From NCBI GenBank assembly GCA_965153455.1, contig OZ234493.1, forward strand, positions 25,472,213 to 25,536,212: a stretch of DNA of 64,000 nucleotides, given 5' to 3'. The notes beneath the pieces were generated by a model. That model was given only the letters and a program-made list of their open reading frames with translations. It made no database searches and was not told where the DNA came from. The position numbers were made by a program, and so were the translations under genes. Source of the DNA: Sphagnum compactum (lineage: Eukaryota; Bryophyta; Sphagnopsida; Sphagnales). Of this stretch, positions 11,482-27,929 are shown piece by piece; position 1 is the first letter of the stretch, and each line of letters begins with the position of its first letter.

Positions 11482-12142
11482 AGAGCATCTCCACAGGTGC
11501 TCAGTATGAGGCCTAGCAAAAACAAAATTGGATGAAGAAAAGTCGAAATATGCGGGTATGGCCCACCATTTTCTCACAGGACGCTGAGGCTCGTCAAAGG
11601 TACGAAAGAACCTAATCAATGTGATATGAATGTTGCTCTCGGTTTTCAATTCGTTAACCATAATGATTGGTCCAGGTGGTTTGCTAGCAGTAGTCTCTCA
11701 CCTATTCGCAGCAGTGTTTCTTTTTTCTTTTTTTTTTTCTTTTTTTTTTTGTGGCATAATTTCGCAACTTAGACGGCTCTAGCAAGAAAAAGATCGGGAT
11801 TGGTTCTGGCGAATTTTTGTCAGAAATTTGTTTTAGAAAATGAAAATTTGTGAGATTTTTTGGGATCTTTTGGCCGATTCTTGAAATTAAGAAATTCAAT
11901 TAGCCACATATAAACCTACTCAATTACCAGGCTGCCATTTGTTGGAGCACTTCTCTAAAAATGCTAGAGCCCACCTAGGACAATCACCATTTAGTATGCT
12001 AATGAATACTAGGGATCCTCGCTAGCGGACATACTTGAGAAATTTGGGAAAAAACCCTGATTTTTGCGGTCACAGATTTAGATTTACGGATGTGAGAAAT
12101 ATTTTTGCTGGGTCACATACTGAGCATGGCTGGAGCTGCTCT
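11482..12142 (-). mobile_element. MITE-A copy 1, split by an insertion of about 330 bp
   Basis: The ends are AGAGCATCTCCACAGGTGCT at 11482 and, inverted, AGAGCAGCTCCAGCCATGCT at 12142, each running into CAGTATG. The inner sequence matches the reverse complement of copy 3 (55864-56196): AAAATTGGATGAAGAAAAGT near 11525, GATTGGTCC near 11666, and CTCTCACCTATTCGCAG near 11695 on the left, GGATGTGAGAAAT and GGGTCACATACTGAGC on the right. About 11722 to 12055 has no counterpart in the other copies. It starts with a T-rich tract and is an insertion whose nature I could not determine. Confidence 0.8.
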
Positions 12143-12196
12143 CATTTATATTACCATGTATAGTTCATTTTACTATCATAGGTCGAGATACAAAGG

Positions 12197-12310
12197 CCAG
12201 GGTGAACCGGCACCTAACATTGGTACCTTGATCTTCTTTAGTAAGGGCTCTTAGAGTTAAAAGAAGGGAGGAAATGTTTAAATTTGGATTCAGAGACCCT
12301 GGGGATGGAA
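12197..12310 (-). mobile_element. MITE-B copy 1, one half only
   Basis: From CCAGGGTGAACCGGCACC at about 12199 the sequence follows the reverse complement of the right half of MITE-B copy 2 (52764-52973 region): CATTGGTACCTT, then TTTAGTAAGGGCTCTTAG, then AAATGTTTAAATTTG and AGACCCTGG. The opposite end is missing, so this is a fragment. Confidence 0.6.
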
Positions 12311-12531
12311 CATCTATAATACTTAGAAGCAAAACAAAAAGAATTGGGGTTTCTACCATGATACGAGTGTAGATGCTGCTTCACCTAAGGCATGTCCTTT
12401 CCTGCTTCCATAAGCTTCCCTTCTCAATTGAGGGAAGAAAAAAGCTTGCTTCATACTCCGAAGTTCTAGGATCAATAAATTTGGGGAAAAAGAATGGACT
12501 ACAACAAAATTAACTTCACTACTATTCATCG

Positions 12532-12748
12532 GAGTTGTGCTCAACATTACTGGCAAGTTTTTGTTATTGAGTAAGACTTACTTGCCTCAACAAGACAATT
12601 TGTGAGTTGTGCTCAACATTACTGGCAAGTTTTTGTTAGTGAGTAAGACTTACTTGCCTCAATGAGACAATTTGTGAGTTGTGCTCAACATTACTGGCAA
12701 GTTTTTGTTATTGAGTAAGACTTACTTGCATCAATGAGACAATTTGTG
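12532..12748. repeat. 72-bp tandem repeat, three copies
   Basis: GAGTTGTGCTCAACATTACT starts at 12532, 12604 and 12676. The three 72-bp units differ at only a few bases, so the amplification is recent compared with its surroundings. Each unit contains AGTAAGACTTACTTG, an imperfect inverted repeat. Confidence 0.92.
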
Positions 12749-15700
12749 AAGTCTATATATGTTCTTTCAAAACATTCCACTCTAGTGGCCCGTGTATTTT
12801 GTTGACATCCCTTTCCAATTCCTTTTTTTTTTAATGACCTTAAGACACCCTATTTGAGACTATAGCTATTGATGCAACTGAATGGTCCTCCCCTGTTCTC
12901 CCATTTAGTTTGCAATTCACAAATTCATCACCTCTTAATTCATAGCTTGTCCCTATACCTAGGATCTGCTTTAATCCTTCTATTGTATGCATACCAAAAA
13001 CACTCAAATATCTGCATTTTGACACAAATAATGTTACTTAAATTCATCCATTGAATGAAGTGCATCCACTTGGAGCTTGATGTAAATAGACCTACACATC
13101 TTCCATTTTCTAGACATTGTTGAAATATACCATTATAAGGACTTACGTAAATCAAATGAAGATGTCTACATAAAATCAATCCCCAACTTGAGCCACAAGC
13201 CCTAGTCCATCCCTTTGGTTCAGGGTCATGTTCTTCAAGGCATGCTTTCTCTCTATAACGGTGAAATGGCAGACTGCTCAATGGCATGTTTAGGTACTTC
13301 ATAAACCCACTAGGTAGTCTTGTATAGTTCACCCATTTGAGGGCGACGTACTAATGTTTAGTTATTTTCATGCCCAACTCCTGTTCAGGCTCATCTGATT
13401 TCCTTCATTATGTCAAAAGAAAGCATACCGTTAATGTCCTGAAACTGTACCATTACACCCTGTGAACTGAGGGCCAAATAAGAAGTCTGGGTTGTAATGC
13501 CCTCAGGCCCTCTCTCTAATATGCTGGGAAATGTAATTTCCTGCATAATTCACTTTCGGCTGACTTCCAGGCAACATAGATGGATTCAAGCTTGTCAAGT
13601 ACAAAAACAAAAGGATTTAAAAGCACTATCATCAATAGCAGAAACAGTGAAGCATGCAATACCAAAAGATTTGAACCCAACTCCAAATTGCAAGCAGAAC
13701 ATCAGTTATAAATATTGGTATTCATTCAGTAACATTATTGTACAAGCAAGCCGTTATTTGATTTTTTTAACAACCTTCAATTCCACCAGTTTGAAATTTT
13801 AGATATCAAAGAACCTCTGGTTCCAGTTCTTTGAAAATTAAAGAAGCTCCAGTCCCAGTTTTTTTTAACCCCTCTCAAAGAACTGACAGTTTTTGTTAAA
13901 TACCTGGCAACTATACAGAAGGTCATTTGACTGGTTCTTTGATTCAGAACTAGAATTATACATCAGAACAAATTCTTCGACTCTAAGATTTGTGATGGAC
14001 TCAATACCTCAACATCACAAAAAAGGAGCAACAAGGGCTTGGGAAAAAAGCTGCAAGGGCTTACCAAAAGTTGGGAACATGAAACACTGTGGTAAGAACA
14101 AACACCATCTTCTCCACCCACACTGCAACTGCAACTTGCAAGACACTGAGTTTCTGTCAAATATGCAGGGTTCCATGGTAGTTGGAGGTCTGCTAAATCA
14201 AATCACTAATGGCATGATTATAACATGATCAACTAGATACTTGGGCAGTAAAACTGTAACCCAACCCACTAAAATAGTATTACACATGGAGGCTATAGTC
14301 AAGTGATATACTGCAAGATGAGCTGCTGAAGGACTCTTCAGGGCTTGCAACAGAAGAATCACTTTCCACCATCAGTTGTTGGCCTATATTACTTGGACAT
14401 GAAAACCCATCATTGACATTCACAGCTTTAGGACATATTAGGTTTGCAAGACTGGTATAAATGCTTACAATAAGTGCCATCCAGAGGCTTACACTCATGG
14501 GAAAATCTGAAAACATTGTTAAGCAGGGGGCAGAGCACAAGCTTATATATTAGTACTTACCTCACTGGTCAGATGAAGTTAGGCAGTAGAACATCAGGTA
14601 GAGACTGGGCTCAGCTGCATAGCAAGCCAAAATCCACAGCTCCATGTAACATCACACCAAACCTGCAGTCTAACTGATTTCCACACCACCTCTTCAACAA
14701 TATGCTGAGCAAGAACAAACCTCACATCCTTCTTCCACAGATTTAAGACACTCCATATTGTGAGCCAGGCAAGAACTAAGATCACAATTAGGCAGAAGAA
14801 TTCATAGTCAAGGTCTTCAATTTGATGCTAGTAAATCATTTCCTGCTCTACATGGAAGCAGACCAAAACAGGCCAGGCTGATATAATCTAGGATCCATGA
14901 ATAGGACATAGCTTTGGACCACAGATGCCAGCATACAGTTCTTTATCCACCAGGTTACAAAAGAGTATCAGTGGAAATTAACCTCCAAGCCAGAGAGTTG
15001 ATCTAATCTTGTCAAGGCAACGCAAGAATCAGAACTGTCACACATATCTATGAGATTGCAGAGAAAACTCCATAACTATTTGAAAATGTAACACAACAAA
15101 AACATGTCACAAAGCATCAGACCATCACCTTCATGAATAGCAGTTATGAGCTACCATGACTCCTGACTGACTTCATTAGTGGCCAACAGTTTTGAGCAGA
15201 TAATAATCCACACAAAATTACAGGCAAGCCAATGCATCCTAAGATTCAATTGCAGTTCCATAAGTAAGGCAGAAGACTCAGTCATTGTGTTGGCTGGCAC
15301 TTGACAGGCATAGCTAATCACAAAAGTCAATAAGTCCTCATTCAAGCTGCAGCAAGCTTGAAAGAGTTATTCATGTTCTTCTAGCATGTCCCTGTACAAG
15401 CAAAGCATCCAAGCCCTAGGCATAGTCAGGGTAGTAGTTGGGGGGCCCTGTGTAACCTCAACATGTCCTTCAACAACACTTTTGAAGGTAACATGATAAA
15501 CAGCCAAATCAGAATTCCACAATGAAACAAGGTTTTGTATGGGAACAATTTTGGGCACTACATTCAGCATAATACATGAAATAGAATCACTGTATCACCT
15601 TTGACACACCAGTTCACTTGCAAATCCCAGAAATAACTAGCAGGCTCACTACAAGTTGGAAGAGAGAACCACATAAGAGCACCTTTCTCCACCCCAGCTG

Positions 15701-16904
15701 CATATACTGTAGTGGCAACCCCAGAATTGACTCCAGACTCCCCATCCAGACTGCCCATCGATAAATACACAGCTCCAGACCCTAACCTAAACAGGAGGTC
15801 TAGAAGTATAGCAAATGACTCAACTAGCTCAGCCATTGTAAATACCAGGTCAGATCATCAAACCTTGATAACATGCTATGAAGGTCCACAACAGCAATTA
15901 AAATTAGTATACCTGCTTAGTACTGCTATCTGCACAGAATGCTTGAGAGTGAAAACTGCAATTGCAAACTCATCTAAATGTGATTCCACTCATCTCAAAT
16001 GCACAAATCCACAGACCACATACAGCTCCATCCATTGTGCCCACTCTTTCAAAGTCCAGGAGGAGCTAGAATTCCTCCTAGAAATGCCACCCTGCACACG
16101 GCCAGGGCACCCAGACATGAGCAGTCGCTAACCTCTCTTGATCAGCACAGCCTAGTTTGCATCCTCTGCACTTGTTCTTAGCAAATCAAATGACCCTGCT
16201 AGAAATCATTTGAACCAGTATTCTAAAAATAGAGACTGAATTCCAAAACAAATGAACCTCAATAAACAATTAGCCCATGAGCATAACAGTATGTTTTGCA
16301 CACAAAAACCCAGTACATGAATTACCAAAAGGGAGACTCCAGCTCAAAATACCCAGGCTTTGCAGGAACTAACAAGAACCCAAACTGCCTGGCTGAAACT
16401 ATATGATTCCATTCTCCTAGCAACATTGTGTTCCATAGGCATAATAAGTTCCATAAGCATAATAACTACGTCTTAAAACTGCCATTGAGATCGAAATGTT
16501 TTGAGCACTAATCTAGCTGAGGACTAACTGGGAAAAAAAAGGAGATAATTACCCCCTTCTCCTCCCTTACCTCCATTCTCACCTATTCATTGAGAAAGAT
16601 CCACCTCAAGTACTTCTACAGGAAGCTTCAACTACGGACTTGCCTTTCTTGCTAGGCAATGGACATTACAATAGACATACCCAGTTATACTAAAAAAGCA
16701 CATAATAAAAACCAAAAATACAACTTTCAAAAGGCTTCTTCTCTGAAAGGACAAAAGGCAGTGTGCCAGAAAAGAACACAAAGGGTTGATTTATCCATCA
16801 ACCAAATCTCCATCTGGACTGTGTCCCAGATAGAGCCCTACAATTCGTGTAAATAAGGACAAGCAACAAACAAGCCCACCCTTCAACCACAAAACTGGCC
16901 TAAA
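12749..16904. other. 4.2 kb without a recognisable gene, 3' of casein kinase 1
   Basis: Base composition is less AT-rich than the desert further right, and several open frames occur without any family signature. Minus-strand frame 12940-13332 (130 codons, containing GFMKYLNMPLSSLPFHRYRE) and minus-strand frame 15564-15836 (90 codons, beginning MAELVESFAILLDLLFRLGS) read most like protein, but each stands alone and I recognise neither. The end near 16904 must include the casein kinase 1 3' UTR. Possibilities are a gene of unknown family, a decayed retroelement, or chance. Confidence 0.35.
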
Positions 16905-21257
<4,353 letters not shown>

Positions 21258-22077
21258 CAAACCCTTAGCGCAACCACCACACACTTTTGACCGAACTCTT
21301 TGTTCACAGGCAGTCCGTCGCAATCGAAGTTGTGTGTGCCGACCTCAATGAAGAAGAGTCCACGGATTCCCCTTTCTCCTCTACAACCGCAAAATTTACA
21401 AAACTATTACTAGATGCAAATCAACTACTGTACAACAATGGCCCCACCCCCCCCCCCCCTCTCACACACACCTCCCCTCCTAAGCCTGAACTATGGCAGC
21501 CTCCCTTCACGCACATACACAAACAAAGAAACCCCCTTATTTACTAAAACGACCAAAAACCCGGTTTCTTCTTTTTCTGTTCTCCGCAGCTCTCCAGAAG
21601 TGTGGGTGAGAAAAGAGACAACAAACCCAGTTCAACCACCATGCGATCTAATATCCCCTTCCGTCCCACAACAACAACACCACGCACCTCGACATACGCT
21701 CCCCCACCTTCCTTTCTTTCCTTCTTTCACTCTCCCATCAACCCTATAAAGCTATTATCATAGATTCTTCTTTCTCCTCCTCCTTGTTCTTCTTCTCCTC
21801 TGCCGTTCCTCCAAACCTCCTCTCGAGGAAGATCCTCTAAGCTCTTGAACAGCCCGGCGACCCTGCCGCCGTGACTCTTGCGGACGGAAGGAAGAGAGCA
21901 ATCCTTTGTTGCGAGAGCCAATAATGGCGATGGCGATGGCGATCTAACAAACCCTCGCGACTTCGTCTCTTCTTTCTCCCTCTCTCTTTCTCTCTCTCTC
22001 TCTCTTCAACGCCGAATTGCGAGCACCGAATGTTTGCGCGCCATCGCGTCACATTACAGTTCAAAAAACTGGCCTCG
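21258..22077 (-). promoter_or_regulatory. 5' leader and promoter region of casein kinase 1
   Basis: This is the GC-richer stretch upstream of the minus-strand start at 21257. It holds a C-run near 21448-21458, purine/pyrimidine tracts, TTTATAGGG on the transcript strand near 21745-21753 as a weak TATA candidate, and a CT microsatellite at about 21978-22005. The stretch ends where the 36-bp minisatellite begins. Start site not determinable. Confidence 0.45.
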
Positions 22078-22372
22078 TGGATGAGACATCGACGTAAAAA
22101 TGAGCAGCTTGGATGCGAAATCGACCATAACACGGGCATAGTGGATGAGAAAAACATCGACTTCAAAATTGGCATCCATCGTCGATGAGACATGGACGTA
22201 GAACCTGGCATCATGGATGAGAGAGACCCCGACTTCAAAACTGGCATCGTGGATGAGAGAAACACCAACTTCAAAACTGGCATCGTGGATGAGAGACATT
22301 GACGAAGAAACTGGCAATGTGGATGAGACAGATCGATGTAGAAACTGTCATCATGGATGAGACACATCAACG
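22078..22372. repeat. 36-bp minisatellite upstream of casein kinase 1, about eight imperfect copies
   Basis: The core GGATGAGAGA(A/C)A(C)C followed by GACTTCAAAACTGGCATCGT recurs about every 36 bases, best preserved at 22211-22300 and decaying to both sides. Because 36 is a multiple of three, the minus strand stays open through the array (a 221-codon frame from 22502 to 21837), but the translation is repetitive and has no family. Confidence 0.8.
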
Positions 22373-25300
22373 TATGGTAGTAGATGAAGAATCCGTGAAA
22401 TAAAAGTTCATCTACGACGGACGCAAGCAGAGGATTTATGTTTTCTCTGTATATTACAGCGACTAATACCTGGACTTCATGGATGAATGATTCAGTAGTC
22501 ACAAAGATTAGACACCATTACTATGACTGTGGTCGTTGGGAAAACATTTTTTATATAAATTATTATTTACTTATTTATTTATTATTTTGTTTCTCTTCTT
22601 GTGAAGTTTCGGATGTTTTGTCGGATTTAGTGCTCTGGAAGTGTACGGAATTTATTTTTTAATGGAAAAACATTTCGACCTTTCTATTTTTATTTTTCCT
22701 CGTTGTCTTTTTCTTTTCTTTTTCTTTCTTTTTCCTTACCAAACTTTAAAGTGATTTAGGAACTTTCTTTCAAGTTCCAGGATGGCTCCAAATTTCCGGG
22801 TTTTTTTTTTTTCAATTTTGTGATGTAGCCATAATGGCTGGCTGGCTGGCTGGCAATCATCCAGCAGAGGAATTAGCCAAATTCAGCAACAAGCCAAAGA
22901 GGAAAATCTTTTAAACAAAATAGAAAAAAACAAGAATTCTTGAACCTATATGTTGACAACCTCCTGGAACCTATTTCTAAATATGGCAATTTCAGAAATT
23001 ATTTGCTCAAAATCTGATGACTTTGGCCCATATTTTTAACAAGAATCCTCTCTATGACTCACACTATAATTTTTTTTGTCGCTAAATGGCAAAAATAAGC
23101 CAACAAAAAATCTTGACTCCGATGTCAGAATTATAGGGCTTTTGACTTCAAAATCCAATGCATAACTTACCTTGTGACACATCTTACCTTAACTGGGCTT
23201 CCTTGTTAAATGCTTGTTTAAGTTGACCAATTTTTTCTCTAGGTTAAAGCTACTAATGTGGGGGCCATTATCAAATGAAAGGGCCCATGATGACAAGTTG
23301 ATAGGTGAATCCAACCCAAAGAAGAAAAACCCTTTATGTAAAAATCAAGGATGGGAACCCATCTAACAAACATACAAGGCAAATGAAAACACAAGTAGAA
23401 AAGCCAAAGATTTAGTCAAAATGGACAAAGGTCCATCAAAATGGCCATGGCTTAATGAAATTCATCATCTTGATTTGACTATTAATGAAATTGACCATTA
23501 TGATTAAAAACTTAGTCAAATGGACCATACTCATTTGATAACTTAGCCTACTTGTTAAGCCTACACTACCTACTTAACCTAACATAACTAGTAAGTTAAA
23601 CTTGGCCTAAACTACCTTTCTAGCCTAGCATAATTAATAGGCTAATAGGTTATTTGTTAAGTAATAATCTAATTAGTAGCCTAGTTAGGTAGCCTAGCCT
23701 AAACCTATGTAGTAGGTTATGAAATGACAATCAACGATAGCAAAGAAGACCTAAGATGAAAGAGTCATCATTTGCCATAAATCAGCTAATGACAAAGATG
23801 CAGTAGCTATGATGTGTGGAAAAAATGAAGAACTTCAACCAAGTGCAACAACCCATTGAAAAATCACTACAACTTATGCACACTGCAGGGATATGGACAC
23901 GCACTATTAGTAGTAAACAACAAACATTGAGGGGACTCAAAAAGGCCACCACTGACGTGCAATAGTGGTTTATGCACAAGTAATCGAAAATGAATCAAAA
24001 CAAAAATAAAGACACCCATATGTCTCAATAGCTAGGGGAATAAAGGCATCACTTGGTGTTTGTTCAACGTACTATAATTGTGTCTTTTCCAAAATAACCA
24101 TCATCATTACATGTGCTATCGTCGTTAATGTTTATTACACCATATTTATGCAAGTTGAATTAGCAATGACAATGTCCATCAAGGTTCGAAAGCCATATCT
24201 ACTGATAAAAATATCACTTGTTGTTGTTAGATGTGGTGAGGGACAACGTGAGAGATTTTCTTTTAAAATGTGCTCCACTCTTTAAAATAATAATTGCGAC
24301 AATATTCCAAAGTGTATCGTGGGCAGTACATTCACTCCTGTAGGGGCATTGAAGCAAATGGGTACCTAAATCATCAATGGTATGATCACACTAACACCGT
24401 GAAAGATAGGCCATCATAGGATGTGCAAGCCAAGACAAGTACGGAATGTTGTAAGGAAGTGGGTTAAAGATAGATGAAAGCCGTTGTGGTAGGACAAGTT
24501 AATAATCAAGTGCCTACCCCTGGACCCGCACATGAATGGCAACATGCTCACATGATATCTAAAGGAACATCTACTAGAAGCGAAAGTAAACTTCTGCTCG
24601 TGTAAACAATCCACCAAAAGAACCTACAACTAGGAATAAAATTAGTGTGTACCTTTCACAACCACAACAACACCCAAAAATCCATGGGTAAAACTCACAC
24701 ACACACACAAACACACAATGTTGTTTCTCCTACTTAATTGTTTTTTTATTTCCTCTTATTAATAACTTTCTATCATAATAAAATTATGTTGCACATGCTC
24801 CAATGATCGACAAGGAAAGAAGGGCTTTCTCTCCCAAAACTCAAAACCTTAACAATAATTACCCCTTAACTAGTATTTACTTCTAGTCTAGAACTACCAT
24901 GGAAAAATAGCTCTTAGACTCACTCTCTATTTCCACCCAAATCCCAAAGGTCTCTCCACACCCAAAATTCAACAACACCAAGAACAACTTCTAGGGTTGA
25001 ACTAAGACAATAGCACCCTAGATTGGTACTACTTAACTAAAAGCAAGGGGGGGACTTGGGTTAGGGATGTTTCTATGCTCTACGTTATCAACGTTGCAAA
25101 CCTAGCGACAACCAGTGCACATCCTAGCACATCTGTGTTGTTGCACACCTCCACATCTTTGCTACAACCATAACTACAACCCAAAGCACTCTAAGAATGT
25201 CCCTTAACAATTGAGTTTTTCCCATCTTAAAACATAAGGCAGAGGTTATCCAAAACCCAAACAATGCATGTGAGGGGATTTTATTGCCTATTCCTTAGAA

Positions 25301-25689
25301 TCTAAAGGATCTGACAATTTGTGACCCTTAGCGGTAAGTAGCGTCTTAACATCCAACTAATCATTAACAAAATGTCACATGGCATTATATAGTTATTATT
25401 TTATATTAGTGTTTGTTGGCATAAAAGGTGCATTTGCATCATGACCTAATGTTAGGGTTTATAGTAAAATGTCCTTAACTTTAATAATCATTAATCACAC
25501 ATGGAATCATGTGTTAAAAACCATCCATAGCTTTTGAAAATGTAATTTTTTTCATATTTGTTGCTACAAATCACAAATATGATTAATCAATATTTTAAAG
25601 GTTATGTTTAAAGAATTAGGGGATTAGGTGAAGTCACAAAATATAACCTAGTTTTCCATATTCTTACTCCCAAAATACAAAGATGATTG
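22373..25689. other. AT-rich gene-free region
   Basis: No gene recognised. GGCTGGCTGGCTGGCTGGC at about 22835-22853 is a short simple repeat. 23540-23720 is a field of TTAGCCTA/CCTAACTA words of the kind also seen in the CACTA-type elements further right, and may be a fragment of one. Short (CA)n near 24690-24718. Confidence 0.4.
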
Positions 25690-26700
25690 ACATGGGTAAT
25701 GAACATTCGGATGTTGATATCTTTTTTAGAATTACTAACAAATTAACACCAATGTTGGTGAAAAAAGACACAAAGTATCAAAACACCATCCTATGGAAAT
25801 TCATGTGTCTTGTTTTATTACAAACCTACACATGCATGCAATTTTTTCATTTGTAACAAATTATTCACAATTGGGAAGTTTAATGTATCCAAATGGTCCT
25901 ACATAAATTTGTTCTTATTGTGAATGCATGTTTCAAGAAATTGATTTCATAACGAATGGAACCAAAAATGCACAATGTCATGGATAATTTCAAGCAATGG
26001 CACAAGTTGCCTAACATACAAGGTACCATCGATTATGCCCATGTTTTGGGTTGCAAACCTTTCATCCTTTTCCCAAAAGATCTTATTATTATCATAATTA
26101 TGGGAGATGTTTCATTATTGTTTGGGTGGAGTATAATAACAAATTCCTTGATATTCTCATTGGTTTGCTAAAAAATGTGATAGAATTTTACATAGGTTTA
26201 GATTGAATTGACAAGCTCAATATCACAAATTGTTTGATGTGAACAAAGGATGTGGAAACAATAGTCCTTGCTTACATGGGGACAAAAGGTATATCTTTAT
26301 CAATTTGACCATGACTCCAAAACAACACCATACAAATTTAGAATTGTTCTATAACAAAAAACACGATGGAATTATTTCATGGTTGGAAATGTTTTTGGCA
26401 TTTTCAAACAAAAACTTTAAAGGAATAAGTATTGCATAACTCTCGTGAAAATCAACCAACAATCAACATCAATCAAAATGATATAACAATCCAACAAGTC
26501 CAAGAAGGTGTGTGTGTGTGTGTTTGAAAGGAATTCACCATTTACCTTGGCAAATAAAAGACTTTTACATGAAATTAATAATATATCAACCCTTCAAGCT
26601 TATTTGGTATCATCCTTCAAAATATTGTAAATTTATTATCATTTGCAATGCCATCATGCTTAAGAACTTAGATGAAACGTTAATGTTGTCATCATTGTAG
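25690..26700 (+). pseudogene. PIF/Harbinger-type transposase remnant
   Basis: A plant PIF/Harbinger (DDE_Tnp_4) reading can be followed on the plus strand. RITNKLTPMLVKKDTKYQNT at about 25728 is the usual N-terminal helix region. FKQWHKLPNIQGTIDYAHV at about 25990 carries the first catalytic Asp in a GTID context. FDVNKGCGNNSPCLHGDKRY at 26233 carries the second Asp in a GDK context, and LELFYNKKHD at 26340 the region before the catalytic Glu. Here the expected RGxxENxF-type motif is degraded to ISWLEMFLAF. Stops and frameshifts divide the reading. No terminal repeats located. The gene is dead. Confidence 0.72.
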
Positions 26701-27929
26701 GTTGCCCATGAAAAGGCCGTGGTCATCAACTCCATCATATTAGTAAGAGTTTACACAAAGAAAATATAATGAAATGACCCACTACACTTGAATATCTAAG
26801 TGTTAATTGATATGTTTTTAAATGATACAATGTTTGTACATTAAAAATGTTTGTACTCATGCAACAGTGTTTTGAATATATTATGAAAATTTATGAAAAA
26901 GTTTCAATGAATCTAAAATATTCAAAAGCATTTTCAAAAGATTATAATCAATCATTTTAATAAGTAATAATTGGACTCTTAAAAAGACTTGACAATATTT
27001 GAAAACAACATATCTTTCAGAAATTTTTAATATCAAACTTAACATAATCAAATAAAAACATTCGAGACTTTTTTATAAATCAAAAATGTTCCAAAACAAA
27101 CTCATCATAAAACAATTGACCATTGGTCATTTTATTGTATTTGCACCTTGCACTCCATTTGTTTCTTATTTTGGTTGAGGTTTTGGTTTCATTCTTTCAA
27201 ATATTCCATCTTAATGTTAACATGGTCTCATGGGAGTTAATCCATTTATATTCCATCAAAATCCGTTTTTCTCCCATCAACAAAATATTATTAACATGCA
27301 TGTGGTCATTAGACAATGAATTGTTTGTTTCCCTTTTCTATAACTTTGGCCATGATCTTATATGTTGAAAAATATTTTCTCTAACCCTTTAAAGTTTTTT
27401 GCAAATAAAAGAACTACTAGTCCTTTCTTGCAGCCTAGTTGTTGACAAAAAATTGGGGTTAGGGGATTAGCAACAAGGATCTACAGAAGGATAGTGTAAG
27501 GGATTTCATTAAATTAATAGTTGAGGTCTACAAAAGCATGGAGGCTTATGTAAAACTAACTTGTGAGATTAAAAAGAATATTGTTTGGGCTTATTCATAC
27601 AACCAAGTTTCATTACTACTAGCAAAACAAACCTTGTTTGTTGGATTCAATTTGTTAGACTTCCTTCTTAACTTTATATTTACAAATTCATGATTGATCT
27701 CAATGGGTTCTTATGAGGTATGGCCAACTAGTTTGTAAAATTTGTCTTTAACATCCATTAGGTCTTTAAATATATGTGTGGAGGTTGCAAAATGGTTCCA
27801 ATACTTGGAACTTTGTACTCATATCAACCAACCCATGTCTCAAGCTACAAAAAAAATGGACATGGAATCTATCATGAATGTTCATGGTCCAATAATGATG
27901 ATTATGTTCCACGCATGCCTTGTAATCAT
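26701..27929. other. AT-rich spacer between transposon remnants
   Basis: Probably decayed transposon sequence, perhaps 5' parts of the Ty3/gypsy element that follows, but I could not recognise reverse transcriptase motifs in any frame. Confidence 0.35.

Noticed and set aside
13963-16131. Several mid-sized frames on both strands as genes
   Set aside because: Frames overlap on opposite strands, are rich in Ser/Cys/Thr without motifs, and no consistent splice structure joins them.
21258-21323. Earlier in-frame ATG of casein kinase 1, adding 22 residues
   Set aside because: Plant casein kinase 1-like proteins start MEPRVGNK at the chosen ATG; the upstream residues have no family likeness.
21837-22502. 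221-codon minus-strand frame as a gene
   Set aside because: It is produced by the 36-bp minisatellite, whose length is a multiple of three; no domain and repetitive composition.
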